Assembly (NCBI RefSeq): GCF_900176425.1
Contig: NZ_FWXS01000007.1
Span: 62,001-126,000, forward strand
From: Moheibacter sediminis
GTDB lineage: Bacteria > Bacteroidota > Bacteroidia > Flavobacteriales > Weeksellaceae
DNA length: 64,000 bases
Reading direction: 5' to 3'
Part shown: positions 1 through 8,206 of the stretch, piece after piece
Numbering within the stretch: position 1 is the stretch's first letter
Layout: every line of letters starts with the position of its first letter
The notes under the pieces: generated by a model
Database searches by the model: none
What the model was told of the DNA's origin: nothing
Seen by the model: the letters and a program-made list of their open reading frames with translations, nothing else
Translations under genes and position numbers: made by a program

Positions 1-975
1 TTTCCTGCGAATTGGAATACAGACGCTTCCGGAAAAGTTGTGACGATTTCTGATTTAGATGGAAAATGGTTGGAATTGACCACAAATGGTGCATTCATCA
101 TGCAGTCTGTGAGGTCTTTACCTGAAAATTTCACATTTGAATTTGACCTTTATGTTGCGCCTTCCTTTTCATATTACGACCAGCCTTTATGGTTGGGAAT
201 GGTGAATTTGAATTCACAGAAAGAATTTCCGATCTGGAAAAGATTTTGGGAAAAACGAGGAAAAGAAAAACGAAACGGAGTGCTTTTGCAGATGCATCCG
301 CAACAAGAAGGCGGTCAGAAACTCGGATTCAGTGAATATGAAATCTGGGAACACGGAAACAAACCTTTTTCCAATGTTTTGAAAGGAATTAAAAATTTCA
401 ACTTAAACAATAATAATTTGGTCAAAGTTCAAATTTGGCGACAAGGAAAAAGACTGCGCGTTTATTTCGGTGATGAAAAAATCTGGGATCTGCCTCAGGC
501 TTTTGATGGAAATTCTAAAATCAATTCTTTGATTTTCAGTAGGGGAGAAGCGAAAGAAGGAAATTATTTTTACTTATCCAACATTCGATTGGCGACCAGC
601 GGAGAAGATGTGCGCTCCCAAATTTTAAAAGACGGAAAATATTCGACCAACGCGATTTTGTTCAATTCAGGTTCTTCCAAATTAAAGTCAGAATCTGATT
701 CATCCATCAAAAAAATTGCAGATATTTTGAAAGAAAATCCCGATTTGAGGCTTAAAATCATCGGGCATACAGATGCGGATGGTGATCAAAATGCCAATTT
801 GAGATTATCAAAAGAAAGAGCCGAATCGGTCAAAAATGAATTGATAAATATATATGGCATCAATTCTTCTAAATTACAAACTGATGGAAAAGGCGAGAGC
901 GAACCGGTCGCAGAAAATTCAACTTCTGAAGGCAAAGCGCAGAACAGAAGAGTAGAATTTATCAGAATAAATTAG
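1..975 (+). CDS. OmpA-family outer-membrane/peptidoglycan-binding protein, 5' end outside window
   Basis: The reading frame is open from base 1, so the protein begins before the window; the GTG at 40 is only an internal codon. The visible part has a beta-rich region (about residues 15-200, containing a GNYFYLSNIRLA stretch that resembles a concanavalin/LamG-like fold) and then a C-terminal OmpA domain. That domain shows the peptidoglycan-binding signature: FNSGSSKLK, IIGHTDADGD, LSKERAESVK and a closing AQNRRVEF. OmpA domains bind meso-diaminopimelate in the cell wall from the periplasm, so this is probably an outer-membrane anchored protein. The exact role of the N-terminal module is not known. 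It stands alone, with a weak hairpin after it. Confidence 0.85.
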   Translation, partial: FPANWNTDASGKVVTISDLDGKWLELTTNGAFIMQSVRSLPENFTFEFDLYVAPSFSYYDQPLWLGMVNLNSQKEFPIWKRFWEKRGKEKRNGVLLQMHPQQEGGQKLGFSEYEIWEHGNKPFSNVLKGIKNFNLNNNNLVKVQIWRQGKRLRVYFGDEKIWDLPQAFDGNSKINSLIFSRGEAKEGNYFYLSNIRLATSGEDVRSQILKDGKYSTNAILFNSGSSKLKSESDSSIKKIADILKENPDLRLKIIGHTDADGDQNANLRLSKERAESVKNELINIYGINSSKLQTDGKGESEPVAENSTSEGKAQNRRVEFIRIN

Positions 976-995
976 AATCCTCCAAATCTATAATT

Positions 996-1027
996 GAGAG
1001 CTGTTTCGTTTCTGAAGCAGCTCTTTC
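996..1027 (+). terminator. possible hairpin terminator after OmpA gene
   Basis: AGAGCTGTTTC pairs with GAAGCAGCTCT around a short GTTTCT-type loop, followed by a short T/C-rich tail. The T-run is weak, so termination activity is uncertain. Confidence 0.4.
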
Positions 1028-1131
1028 TCGTAGAAGTCAATCCCAGAGGCTTTTTTGGAAAGGTTTTTGATTTTTGTTAGAATATTATTAACTAAATATC
1101 ATTAAATAACTGATTGTAAATTAATTAAATT

Positions 1132-2073
1132 ATGAGAAAATTAATTCTTCCATTTTTAGTGCTAAGTTTTTTAGTAACATTTTCGTGTAAATCTGAAAAT
1201 TCATCTGATGCATCAGAAAACGTAAGTCAGGACGATGCAAACGAAATCATTGGCTACAATAATGCTCTTATCAAATTAAATGACGCGCAGCATAAGTACC
1301 TTGAAATTATCAATAATAATCTTGGTAAGATCGAAACTGGATTGCAAAATCCAAATGACCGATTTGCTTTTTCGGGATTATTTCCACCGACTTATTTTAA
1401 ACCTGTGTCAACTTTTAACGAGCCAAAGGCTGAAGAACCGGGAAATGCTTTTTCAAAAGAAGATCGTCAATTTTTCAAATCCAATATAAAGACTTTGAAT
1501 GAAACTTTTCAAAACGTTCAAACTAAATACGAAGAATTAAAAAATTATCTGAAAGCAGAAGATTTCAAAGACGATAATGGTGCAAAAGGGAAACAGTTGA
1601 TAGGAGAAATCGATGCTTTTATCGCAAATTACAACAAGACAAACGAAGCCATCACAGCAAAACTGTCAACAGTTGCAGATGGTGCTGAAAGAAAAATCCT
1701 CAAAGACCATCCTTTGAAAGACTACATTTTTGCTTTCAAAGATGATTCAAAAGCCATCAATGAATTTGTAAATATCGCTTACGAATCACCTGAAAATTAT
1801 AAATCCATCGAAACCAAATTACAAGCATCTTACGATAAAATTGAAAAATTAAATAAACAACATACAGCGATGACAGCTCCTGACGGGAAAGAATTTCCAG
1901 GTCGCGATGGTTCTTTCAAAAGATTCAATGATGAAATCAATGACTTTTTGGTAGATGCCCGAAAAATTATGAGAGAAGCTTCAACCAGTGGAGAATTGAC
2001 AGAATACAATTTGGAATCCTTTAGCCGAAACGAAGAATCAATCAGAAATGCTTATAACAATTTCGTTGATTAA
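1132..2073 (+). CDS. DUF3829-like lipoprotein
   Basis: A 313-residue protein with a lipoprotein signal peptide: a hydrophobic stretch ends in VTFSC, so Cys19 would be the lipidated residue. The mature part is almost entirely helical and charged, starting with a YNNALIKLNDAQHKYLEIINNN helix, which resembles the DUF3829 (YiiG-type) family. Its function is unknown. Its last four bases overlap the end of the convergent thioesterase gene. The start is the first ATG, directly before the signal peptide. Family assignment is by general pattern only. Confidence 0.6.
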   Translation: MRKLILPFLVLSFLVTFSCKSENSSDASENVSQDDANEIIGYNNALIKLNDAQHKYLEIINNNLGKIETGLQNPNDRFAFSGLFPPTYFKPVSTFNEPKAEEPGNAFSKEDRQFFKSNIKTLNETFQNVQTKYEELKNYLKAEDFKDDNGAKGKQLIGEIDAFIANYNKTNEAITAKLSTVADGAERKILKDHPLKDYIFAFKDDSKAINEFVNIAYESPENYKSIETKLQASYDKIEKLNKQHTAMTAPDGKEFPGRDGSFKRFNDEINDFLVDARKIMREASTSGELTEYNLESFSRNEESIRNAYNNFVD

Positions 2074-2489
2074 TTATTTTCAGAAAATAACTCTTCCATT
2101 CGGTCAATCATGTATTGAGGACAACGGACGGGACGTCGGGTTTTCATGTCGATGAATGCAAGGACACAATTCCCAATTGTTAATAACTCTTGCTTTTCAT
2201 TGTAGATTTCATACTCGAATTGTATGCGTGCGCTCCTCGGAATTTCCAAAACAGTAGTTTTGATTTGTAAGACCTCATCATAGTATGCAGGTCTTACAAA
2301 TTTTAAATTTAATTCTACAACTGGAAGCATGATGCCGCTGTCTTCCAGTTCTTTATAGGGAAGCCCTATTTCACGGAAGAATTCAACTCGTGCTACCTCG
2401 CAATAAGTCGCATAATTTCCATGATAAACAACACCCATTTGATCTGTTTCACCGTATCTTACACGTAAAGAAATTGTTGACGAAAGCAT
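2070..2489 (-). CDS. acyl-CoA thioesterase, hotdog fold (YbgC/4HBT type)
   Basis: A 139-residue protein of normal length for single-domain 4-hydroxybenzoyl-CoA-thioesterase-like enzymes. The N-terminal signature RYGETDQMGVVYHGNY holds the expected catalytic Asp (about residue 16) and the following HGNY, and CEVARVEFFRE continues the hotdog helix. The family hydrolyses short or medium acyl-CoA thioesters in the cytoplasm; the true substrate is not known. It is transcribed away from dnaA and ends against the DUF3829 lipoprotein gene with a 4-bp overlap. Confidence 0.88.
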   Translation of the reverse strand: MLSSTISLRVRYGETDQMGVVYHGNYATYCEVARVEFFREIGLPYKELEDSGIMLPVVELNLKFVRPAYYDEVLQIKTTVLEIPRSARIQFEYEIYNEKQELLTIGNCVLAFIDMKTRRPVRCPQYMIDRMEELFSENN

Positions 2490-2591
2490 GTTAAAGTTTT
2501 ACATTAAATTAATACAAAGATATTTTTAAAAAGTCAATACCCCATCTGTTTTTTTTACTAAAAATTTGTTAGCAATTTTGTTACGGCAAAA

Positions 2592-2614
2592 AATTCTACT
2601 ACATTAGTAGAATT
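2592..2614. promoter_or_regulatory. perfect 23-bp palindrome between thioesterase gene and dnaA
   Basis: AATTCTACTA and TAGTAGAATT are perfect inverted 10-bp arms around CAT. The site lies about 60 bp before the dnaA start and just after a CAATTTTG box (near 2573-2580) that resembles a Bacteroidota -7 element, so it would fall near the transcription start of dnaA. There is no T-run, so it does not look like a terminator. An operator is the simplest reading; this is inference. Confidence 0.5.
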
Positions 2615-2672
2615 AATGAAGATTATATCTGCTGAAACTAATTATTAAATCATTTAGAATACTAAATTAACT

Positions 2673-4103
2673 ATGGGAAAAACTGCCGAATCGGTCTGGA
2701 AAAATTGTTTGAATTTCGTAGAGGATAACATTCAGGAACAAGCTTTCAAGACTTGGTTCATTCCCATTCAGCCTGTGAAATTAAATGAAAATGTGCTCAC
2801 TATCCAAGTTCCTAGTAAGTTTTTTTACGAGTGGTTGGAAGAGCATTATATAAAACTGTTGAAAATTTCTTTGCAAAAAGAACTAGGAAAGGAAGCTAAG
2901 TTGGTTTACAGCATCGTGATGGATCAGAAATATTCCGGAAAAGAAGCTTATACTGTTAAAATTCCGAGTTCAAATAAAGAAAAAATGCTGCCTCAGGAAG
3001 TTGATGCACCTATGCCTATTGACAGCAAAAAAGTTAAAAATCCGTTTATTATTCCCGGATTGCAGAAAATCAAAATTGATTCTCAATTAAATACAGGATA
3101 TAATTTTCATAATTTCATAGAAGGAGAAACCAACCGTTTGGCGCGTTCTGCCGGAAAAGCAGTTGCGAAACGTCCGGGCGGGACTTCGTTCAATCCACTG
3201 TTCATCTATGGTGGAGTAGGATTAGGGAAAACGCATTTGGCACATGCTATCGGTTTGGAAGCGAAAGAAAATCATCCAGATAAAACCGTTTTATATGTTT
3301 CTACTGAGAAATTTACACAACAATTTATAGAAGCTGTACGAAATAACAACCGAAATGATTTCATTCATTTTTACCAAATGATTGACATTCTGATTATGGA
3401 CGACGTTCAGTTTTTGTCCGGCAAAAAAGCAACGCAAGATGTTTTTTTCCATATATTCAATCACTTACACCAAAGAGGTAATCAGATTATTTTGACTTCT
3501 GATAAACCACCAGTGGATATTCAGGACATGGAACAGCGATTGATTTCCCGTTTCAAATGGGGTCTTTCTGCAGACTTGCAGGCACCTGATTATGATACGC
3601 GATTGTCAATTTTGAATTATAAAATTGAAAAAGACGGAATCGAAATGCCGGAAGATGTTTTGGATTACATTGCAAAAAGCATCAAAACCAACGTGCGCGA
3701 ACTGGAAGGTTCTTTGAATTCAATCATTGCACAGGCAACGCTCAACAAGAAAGAGATCACGCTGGAATTAACGCAGAAAACTTTGTCAAATTTCATCAAC
3801 AATACAAGAAAAGAAATTTCCATCGACTACATCCAGAGAACAGTTTGTGATTATTTCAAAATTCCAATTGACGAAATTCAGTCAAAAACCAGAAAGCGAG
3901 ATGTGGTACAGGCGAGACAATTAGCGATGTATTTTGCGAAAAAATTCACAAAAGCATCTTTGTCAAGCATTGGTTCTCAGATAGGAAACCGCGACCACGC
4001 AACGGTTCTTCATGCTTGTAAAACCGTGAAAAATTTATCAGAAACCGATAAAGTTTTCCGTGGGTATGTTGAAGAATTGAGCCGCAAAATTTCAGTTGAA
4101 TAA
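2673..4103 (+). CDS. dnaA: chromosomal replication initiator DnaA
   Basis: Full-length 476-residue DnaA, which binds DnaA boxes at oriC, opens the duplex and loads the helicase. Domain I (about 1-90) begins with VWKNCLNFVEDNIQEQAFKTWF. The AAA+ domain has Walker A GGVGLGKTHLAHA near residue 180, Walker B ILIMDDVQFL near 240 and the sensor region LISRFKWGLSADLQ. Domain IV carries the DNA-binding signature RDHATVLHACKTV near residue 441. No cluster of TTATNCACA boxes was seen in the 180 bp upstream, so oriC is probably not directly here. The phosphatase gene follows after about 20 bp. Confidence 0.98.
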   Translation: MGKTAESVWKNCLNFVEDNIQEQAFKTWFIPIQPVKLNENVLTIQVPSKFFYEWLEEHYIKLLKISLQKELGKEAKLVYSIVMDQKYSGKEAYTVKIPSSNKEKMLPQEVDAPMPIDSKKVKNPFIIPGLQKIKIDSQLNTGYNFHNFIEGETNRLARSAGKAVAKRPGGTSFNPLFIYGGVGLGKTHLAHAIGLEAKENHPDKTVLYVSTEKFTQQFIEAVRNNNRNDFIHFYQMIDILIMDDVQFLSGKKATQDVFFHIFNHLHQRGNQIILTSDKPPVDIQDMEQRLISRFKWGLSADLQAPDYDTRLSILNYKIEKDGIEMPEDVLDYIAKSIKTNVRELEGSLNSIIAQATLNKKEITLELTQKTLSNFINNTRKEISIDYIQRTVCDYFKIPIDEIQSKTRKRDVVQARQLAMYFAKKFTKASLSSIGSQIGNRDHATVLHACKTVKNLSETDKVFRGYVEELSRKISVE

Positions 4104-4125
4104 ATTTCAACAAAAATAATTGACC

Positions 4126-4560
4126 ATGAAAATTTTAATGGTTTGCTTAGGGAATATCTGTCGGTCGCCGCTGGCAGAAGGTATTTTACGTTCTAAACTC
4201 AATGAAAGATTTCACATCGATTCGGCAGGCACCGGAGATTGGCATGTCGGAAATTGTCCCGATAAACGCTCTGTTTCTGTTGCGAAAAAATATGGAATTG
4301 ATATTTCCGCACAGCGTGCAAGACAATTTAATCCGAAAGATTTTGATGAATTTGATTTGATTTATGTGATGGATGAATCGAATTTTCAAGATGTGATTTC
4401 ATTGGCAAAAAACGAAAACCACAAGTCTAAAGTTAAATTGATTCTGGGAGATAAAAATGTTCCCGATCCTTATTACGGCGGCGATGAAGGTTTTGAAAAT
4501 GTATTTCAAATACTGGATGAAGTTGCTGCTCAAATTGCCACAAAAATTTCTAAAAAATGA
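4126..4560 (+). CDS. low-molecular-weight protein-tyrosine phosphatase
   Basis: A 144-residue protein starting at ATG 4126; a TTG two codons earlier is possible but less likely. The N-terminal P-loop VCLGNICRSP fits the CX5R active site, and VPDPYYGG near the C-terminus supplies the general-acid Asp, both typical of LMW-PTP enzymes that dephosphorylate tyrosine in the cytoplasm. It lies 22 bp after dnaA and overlaps the next gene by ATGA, so the three probably form one transcription unit. The physiological substrate is unknown. Confidence 0.93.
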   Translation: MKILMVCLGNICRSPLAEGILRSKLNERFHIDSAGTGDWHVGNCPDKRSVSVAKKYGIDISAQRARQFNPKDFDEFDLIYVMDESNFQDVISLAKNENHKSKVKLILGDKNVPDPYYGGDEGFENVFQILDEVAAQIATKISKK

Positions 4561-5264
4561 ATTCAGTGAAATTGTATTTGATTCCGACACTTTTGGGAAA
4601 TGATGATTTCGAAAGATCAATTCCCAGATGGAATTTAGAAATAATAAATTCAATTAATGTCTTTGTGGTTGAAAATGAGAAATCTGCCAGAAAATTCATC
4701 AAAACAGTTTTACCTGAAAAGAAACAATCGGAACTTGAACTTCATTTATTAAATAAAAATACGAGCGATTCTGAATTATCTGAATTATCAAAATTACTTT
4801 CAGGAAATAGAAATATAGGGATTCTTTCCGAGGCCGGATTACCTGCTGTTGCTGATCCAGGAGCGAAATTGGTGCGATTGGCTCATAAGAAAAATGTTGA
4901 ATTAGTACCTTTGGTTGGGCCTTCTTCTATTCTTTTGGCATTGATGGCTTCCGGTATGAATGGTCAGCAATTTGCATTTCATGGGTATCTCCCGATTGAT
5001 AAATTTGAACGTAAAAAATCAATCCAAAAATTAGAATCTGACAGTCGAACCAATGGCTGTACGCAGATTTTTATGGAAACGCCTTACAGAAATAACCAGC
5101 TTTTAGAGGATTTGGTTAAAACCTGTAATTCTTCGACTTTGATATGTGTTGCTTGTAATTTGACAATGGAAGATGAATTCATTTCCACCAAAACTGCCAG
5201 AGAATGGGCACAAAAAAAGACGGACTTTCATAAAAAGCCCGCCATTTTTTTATTAGAATCTTAA
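4557..5264 (+). CDS. RsmI-like SAM-dependent methyltransferase (tetrapyrrole-methylase fold)
   Basis: A 235-residue protein translationally coupled to the phosphatase through an ATGA overlap. It carries tetrapyrrole/RsmI methylase motifs: LSEAGLPAVADPG, VPLVGPSSILLALMASG and FAFHGYLP. RsmI methylates the ribose of C1402 in 16S rRNA, but true RsmI is about 285 residues. This shorter form lacks the usual C-terminal part, so it may be a paralogue with another target. The last 40 bases hold an imperfect GC hairpin followed by a T-run that may end transcription against the convergent OmpA gene. Confidence 0.85.
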   Translation: MNSVKLYLIPTLLGNDDFERSIPRWNLEIINSINVFVVENEKSARKFIKTVLPEKKQSELELHLLNKNTSDSELSELSKLLSGNRNIGILSEAGLPAVADPGAKLVRLAHKKNVELVPLVGPSSILLALMASGMNGQQFAFHGYLPIDKFERKKSIQKLESDSRTNGCTQIFMETPYRNNQLLEDLVKTCNSSTLICVACNLTMEDEFISTKTAREWAQKKTDFHKKPAIFLLES

Positions 5265-5271
5265 TTAATTA

Positions 5272-6105
5272 TTATTTCGTTTCCGGTGCCTGACCGATCA
5301 ATTCCATAAACTCATCTAACTTAGGAGTAATGATGATTTGCGTACGACGGTTTCTAGCTTTACCTTCTTCTGTTGCATTAGTTGCAATAGGATTGTACTC
5401 GCCACGTCCGCCGGCAGTCAAACGTTTAGGGTCAACTCCATGTTGGTTTTGTAATGCCTGAACCACAGAAGATGCACGAAGCGTACTCAAATCCCAGTTG
5501 TTACGGATGTTTGCTTTGTTAATAGGCACATTGTCAGTATTACCTTCAATTAACACGTCATAATCTTTGTAATCTTTGATGATTTTAGCAATTTTAGCAA
5601 GTGTTTCATTTGCTGCAGGGCTGATTTCGTAGCTTCCTGATTTGTACAACATATTATCAGAAAGTGAAATGTAAACCACACCTTTTAATACCTGTACATC
5701 AACTTCTTTCAAGTCTTCTCTGCTCATAGAACGTGTCAAGTTGTTTGTCAACACCATGTTCAAAGAGTCATTCTTTCTTGTAATTTCAGTTAAATGCTTG
5801 ATGTATTTGTTGGAAGCGTTGATTTCATTAACCAATTTCTCAATATTTACGCCACCCTGTTTGCTTCCCGCCAAACAGTCGGTAAGTGCATCTTGCAATC
5901 TTGCTAAATTGCTTCTTTCGGAAGCTAGCTGATCCTGTAAGCCTTCAACACGGGATTTTGTAGAAGCCAGTTCAGTTTGGCAGCCTTGATTTTCTGCAAA
6001 TACACTATTGAATCTGTTTTGTAGCTCGTCATATTTCTTCTGAGGTACACAACTTGTTAAAACAACCGCCGCGAAGGCAGCTACTGATAAAATGGATAAT
6101 TTCAT
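5272..6105 (-). CDS. OmpA-family lipoprotein with coiled coil
   Basis: A 277-residue lipoprotein: the signal peptide ends in VVLTSC (Cys about residue 18). Residues about 25-115 form a heptad-like coiled coil (KKYDELQNRFNSVF onwards), followed by an OmpA domain with GSYEISPAANETL, VLIEGNTDNVPI, LSTLRASSVVQAL and RNRRTQI. It would be anchored in the outer membrane by lipid and bind peptidoglycan, like Pal/YiaD-type proteins. The NTDN variant of the usual TDN motif is still consistent with binding. It is convergent with the RsmI-like gene. Confidence 0.92.
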   Translation of the reverse strand: MKLSILSVAAFAAVVLTSCVPQKKYDELQNRFNSVFAENQGCQTELASTKSRVEGLQDQLASERSNLARLQDALTDCLAGSKQGGVNIEKLVNEINASNKYIKHLTEITRKNDSLNMVLTNNLTRSMSREDLKEVDVQVLKGVVYISLSDNMLYKSGSYEISPAANETLAKIAKIIKDYKDYDVLIEGNTDNVPINKANIRNNWDLSTLRASSVVQALQNQHGVDPKRLTAGGRGEYNPIATNATEEGKARNRRTQIIITPKLDEFMELIGQAPETK

Positions 6106-6211
6106 AAAAATTTATTTACTTATATTTCAACTAACGATATTTTACAGGTTTTAGTTTGTTGGATTTTAACATTTCTTAATCCGCAAATTCTATTCCAAAA
6201 TTTTAACAAAT

Positions 6212-6238
6212 AAAAAACCCGGGTAAATTCCCGGGTTT
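6212..6238 (-). terminator. rho-independent terminator after kbp
   Basis: AAACCCGGG at 6215-6223 pairs perfectly with CCCGGGTTT at 6230-6238 (6-base loop). On the minus strand it is followed by a run of T, 19 bp past the kbp stop codon. Confidence 0.88.
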
Positions 6239-6256
6239 GAAACTCTTTTTTTATTC

Positions 6257-6715
6257 TTAACTCTGTGGAGGAATGTACAATACCTGCCCTGGATAAATTT
6301 TGTCAACATGAACAAGCATTGGCTTATTTGCTTCGAAAATTGTATTGTATTTGTTGGGATCACCGTAAACTTCTTTCGAAATTTTTGAAAGATTGTCACC
6401 ACTTTTTACAGTATACATCGTTTTAGAGAGGTCTGGCAATTCAAATTTTAAAGGTTCAGCCAAAGTCAAATTGTCATCAACTCCTTCGACTCCATCTACA
6501 TTCCCGGCAGCAGTCAATAATCTTTGTTTTTCATCTAAATTTTTTGCTGTTCCTGAAACTTGTATTTTGTCTCCCTCAGCTGTGAAAGTTACTTTTGATA
6601 AGTCAAAGCCATATTTAGATACGTGTTCTTTAACTTTTTGTGCTTTTTCTGCTGGAGTTTCGGAACCTCCGAAAACTTTTTCACCCGCATTTTTAATGAA
6701 CGAAAATAGTCCCAT
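6257..6715 (-). CDS. kbp: BON-LysM protein, Kbp (YgaU) homologue
   Basis: A 152-residue protein that matches the domain order of E. coli Kbp/YgaU: an N-terminal MGLFSFIKNAGEKVFG helix, a BON domain (about 25-90, ending in NVDGVEGVDDNLTL) and a C-terminal LysM domain (about 100-150, YTVKSGDNLSKISKEVYGD ... KIYPGQVLYIP). E. coli Kbp is a soluble potassium-binding protein. No signal peptide is visible here, which fits that family. Single-gene unit with its own strong terminator. Potassium binding is inferred from homology. Confidence 0.9.
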   Translation of the reverse strand: MGLFSFIKNAGEKVFGGSETPAEKAQKVKEHVSKYGFDLSKVTFTAEGDKIQVSGTAKNLDEKQRLLTAAGNVDGVEGVDDNLTLAEPLKFELPDLSKTMYTVKSGDNLSKISKEVYGDPNKYNTIFEANKPMLVHVDKIYPGQVLYIPPQS

Positions 6716-6868
6716 AATAGTTTAATATTTTTTTTGGTTAATAATTAATTAAAGGTAAAACAATTTTTATTCCATTTTAATTTTGTTAATAAATTTAATT
6801 TAGATTTAATTCTGACTTCATTTTGCAGAAAACCGTTGAATTCTCTAACTTGCAACGACTTTACAAAC

Positions 6869-7903
6869 ATGGCTACAAAAATTCTTTTAATCTACACAGG
6901 AGGTACAATCGGAATGGCTAAAGATTATTCCAATCAATCCTTGAAACCATTTGATTTTGAAAATTTAATAAAATACATTCCGGAATTATCTTTAATTGAC
7001 AGTGAAATCAGTTATACAGGTTTTGATAAACCGATTGATTCATCTGACATGAATCCAAATCACTGGATTGAATTGGCAGAAATCATCAGTAAAAATTATG
7101 AAAAGTATGACGGATTTGTAGTTTTACACGGAACTGATACGATGGCTTATACCGCTTCGGCAATTAGTTTTATGTTGAGCGGATTGCAAAAGCCTGTAAT
7201 TTTTACAGGTTCACAATTGCCTGTAGGGGATTTGAGGACAGATGCTAAAGAGAATCTAATTACCTCGATTCATTTTGCATCTTTGCATGAAAATGGCAAA
7301 CCGAGAATTGGTGAAGTTTGTGTTTATTTCGAATATAAATTATTGCGCGCAAATCGTACCACAAAAATAAATGCGGAAAATTTTGATGCATTTGAATCTC
7401 CGAATTATCCCGATTTAGGTGAATCGGGAATTCATTTAGACGTAAGAAAACACGTTTTAAGAACTGAAAATGAGGTTCGATTCTCTGTAAATAAAAATCT
7501 AAATACCGAATTGGGATTAATTAAAATTTTTCCTGGAATGAGTCAGGCTTTTATCGAAAACATGTTTGATACGCCCAAGCTTAAAGCAATGATCATCGAA
7601 GCATTTGGTTCAGGAAATGTATTTTCACAGGATTGGTTCAAAGATTTACTTCGAAAAAAATCAAATGAAGGAATGTACATAATAGTCAATACGCAATGCG
7701 CCGGTGGAATGGTGGAAATCGGTCGTTACGAAACAAGCGAGATTTTTGTGGAAATCGGAGCGCTGAACGGATTTGATTTGACGACTGAAGCTTCGGTTGC
7801 CAAAACGATATTTTTGTTAGGTCAAAATTTAACTCCGGAAGAGTTTAGAAATCAATATGAAAGTGATTTACGGGGAGAATTGACCCATTTGACTGAATAT
7901 TAA
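6869..7903 (+). CDS. ansA: type I L-asparaginase
   Basis: A 344-residue cytoplasmic asparaginase that hydrolyses asparagine to aspartate and ammonia. The first catalytic-Thr motif YTGGTIGM lies at about residues 10-17 and the second HGTDTMAYTAS near 90; VIFTGSQLPVGDLRTDAKEN follows. Length and the absence of a signal peptide fit the type I (AnsA) form. ATG 6869 places TGGTIG close to the N-terminus; an upstream TTG at 6836 would add 11 residues without similarity. Stands alone before the tRNA-Ser gene. Confidence 0.93.
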   Translation: MATKILLIYTGGTIGMAKDYSNQSLKPFDFENLIKYIPELSLIDSEISYTGFDKPIDSSDMNPNHWIELAEIISKNYEKYDGFVVLHGTDTMAYTASAISFMLSGLQKPVIFTGSQLPVGDLRTDAKENLITSIHFASLHENGKPRIGEVCVYFEYKLLRANRTTKINAENFDAFESPNYPDLGESGIHLDVRKHVLRTENEVRFSVNKNLNTELGLIKIFPGMSQAFIENMFDTPKLKAMIIEAFGSGNVFSQDWFKDLLRKKSNEGMYIIVNTQCAGGMVEIGRYETSEIFVEIGALNGFDLTTEASVAKTIFLLGQNLTPEEFRNQYESDLRGELTHLTEY

Positions 7904-7913
7904 TTACGCATTT

Positions 7914-7944
7914 TTTGCGTATAACCTTTTTTTACTTAGTTTTG
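7914..7944 (+). promoter_or_regulatory. Bacteroidota-type promoter of tRNA-Ser
   Basis: TTTG at 7914-7917 and TAGTTTTG at 7937-7944 are separated by 19 bp, matching the TTTG-N19-21-TAnnTTTG consensus; the tRNA starts 12 bp later. The -33 box lies in a small TACGCA/TGCGTA inverted repeat right after ansA. Confidence 0.75.
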
Positions 7945-7955
7945 CAAACCCAAAT

Positions 7956-8042
7956 AGAGAGGTGTCCGAGTGGTTGAAGGAGCTACCCTGGAAAGGTAGT
8001 ATGCGGGTAACTGTATCGAGGGTTCGAATCCCTTCCTCTCTG
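7956..8042 (+). tRNA. tRNA-Ser (anticodon GGA)
   Basis: Acceptor arms AGAGAGG (7956-7962) and CCTCTCT (8035-8041) pair fully, with discriminator G8042. The anticodon stem CTACC/GGTAG encloses the loop with GGA at 7990-7992. A long variable arm (TATGCGGGTAACTGTA region) and the T-loop GGTTCGAATCC identify a class II serine tRNA. CCA is not encoded. The 3' end from 8027 is the integration site of the island that follows. Confidence 0.97.
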
Positions 8043-8045
8043 CAA
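8027..8045 (+). repeat. left attachment site (attL)
   Basis: AATCCCTTCCTCTCTGCAA, covering the T-arm and acceptor 3' strand of tRNA-Ser plus three bases. It is repeated exactly at 21313-21331; the bases on each side differ (G/A here, T/T at the right copy), which sets the core at 19 bp. Confidence 0.92.
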
Positions 8046-8077
8046 ATAAGAAATTTACTTAAGTTTAGTTGAGATTT

Positions 8078-8108
8078 AAATGCGCTGAAAATCAGCGCAT
8101 TTTTTATT
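8078..8108 (+). terminator. terminator after tRNA-Ser, supplied by the island
   Basis: AAATGCGCTGA and TCAGCGCATTT form a perfect 11-bp stem with an AAA loop, followed by TTTATTT. It lies inside the left end of the integrated element, so after integration the tRNA transcript would end on element DNA. Confidence 0.88.
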
Positions 8109-8157
8109 TCATTACAATTTTTCGAATCATCTAAACTCAAATAAAATTAAAAAATAC

Positions 8158-8179
8158 GTCCTTTTTACCGTCCCCTTTT
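8158..8179 (+). repeat. left pair of GTCC(CC)TTTT repeats, candidate integrase arm sites
   Basis: GTCCTTTTT at 8158-8166 and GTCCCCTTTT at 8170-8179, starts 12 bp apart, in the same orientation as the pair at 21225-21246 near the right end. They also sit directly before a TATCTTTA box and a TTTATCGATAAA palindrome (8186-8197) ahead of the integrase start, so occupancy could also control integrase expression. Confidence 0.6.
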
Positions 8180-8206
8180 ATTATCTTTATCGATAAATAA
8201 TTCAAG

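Noticed and set aside
2490-2672. oriC beside dnaA
   Set aside because: No TTATNCACA cluster was found in the gap; only a palindrome of other sequence.
7904-8140. 78-residue minus-strand frame
   Set aside because: It runs across the tRNA-Ser gene and the att site; no protein signature.
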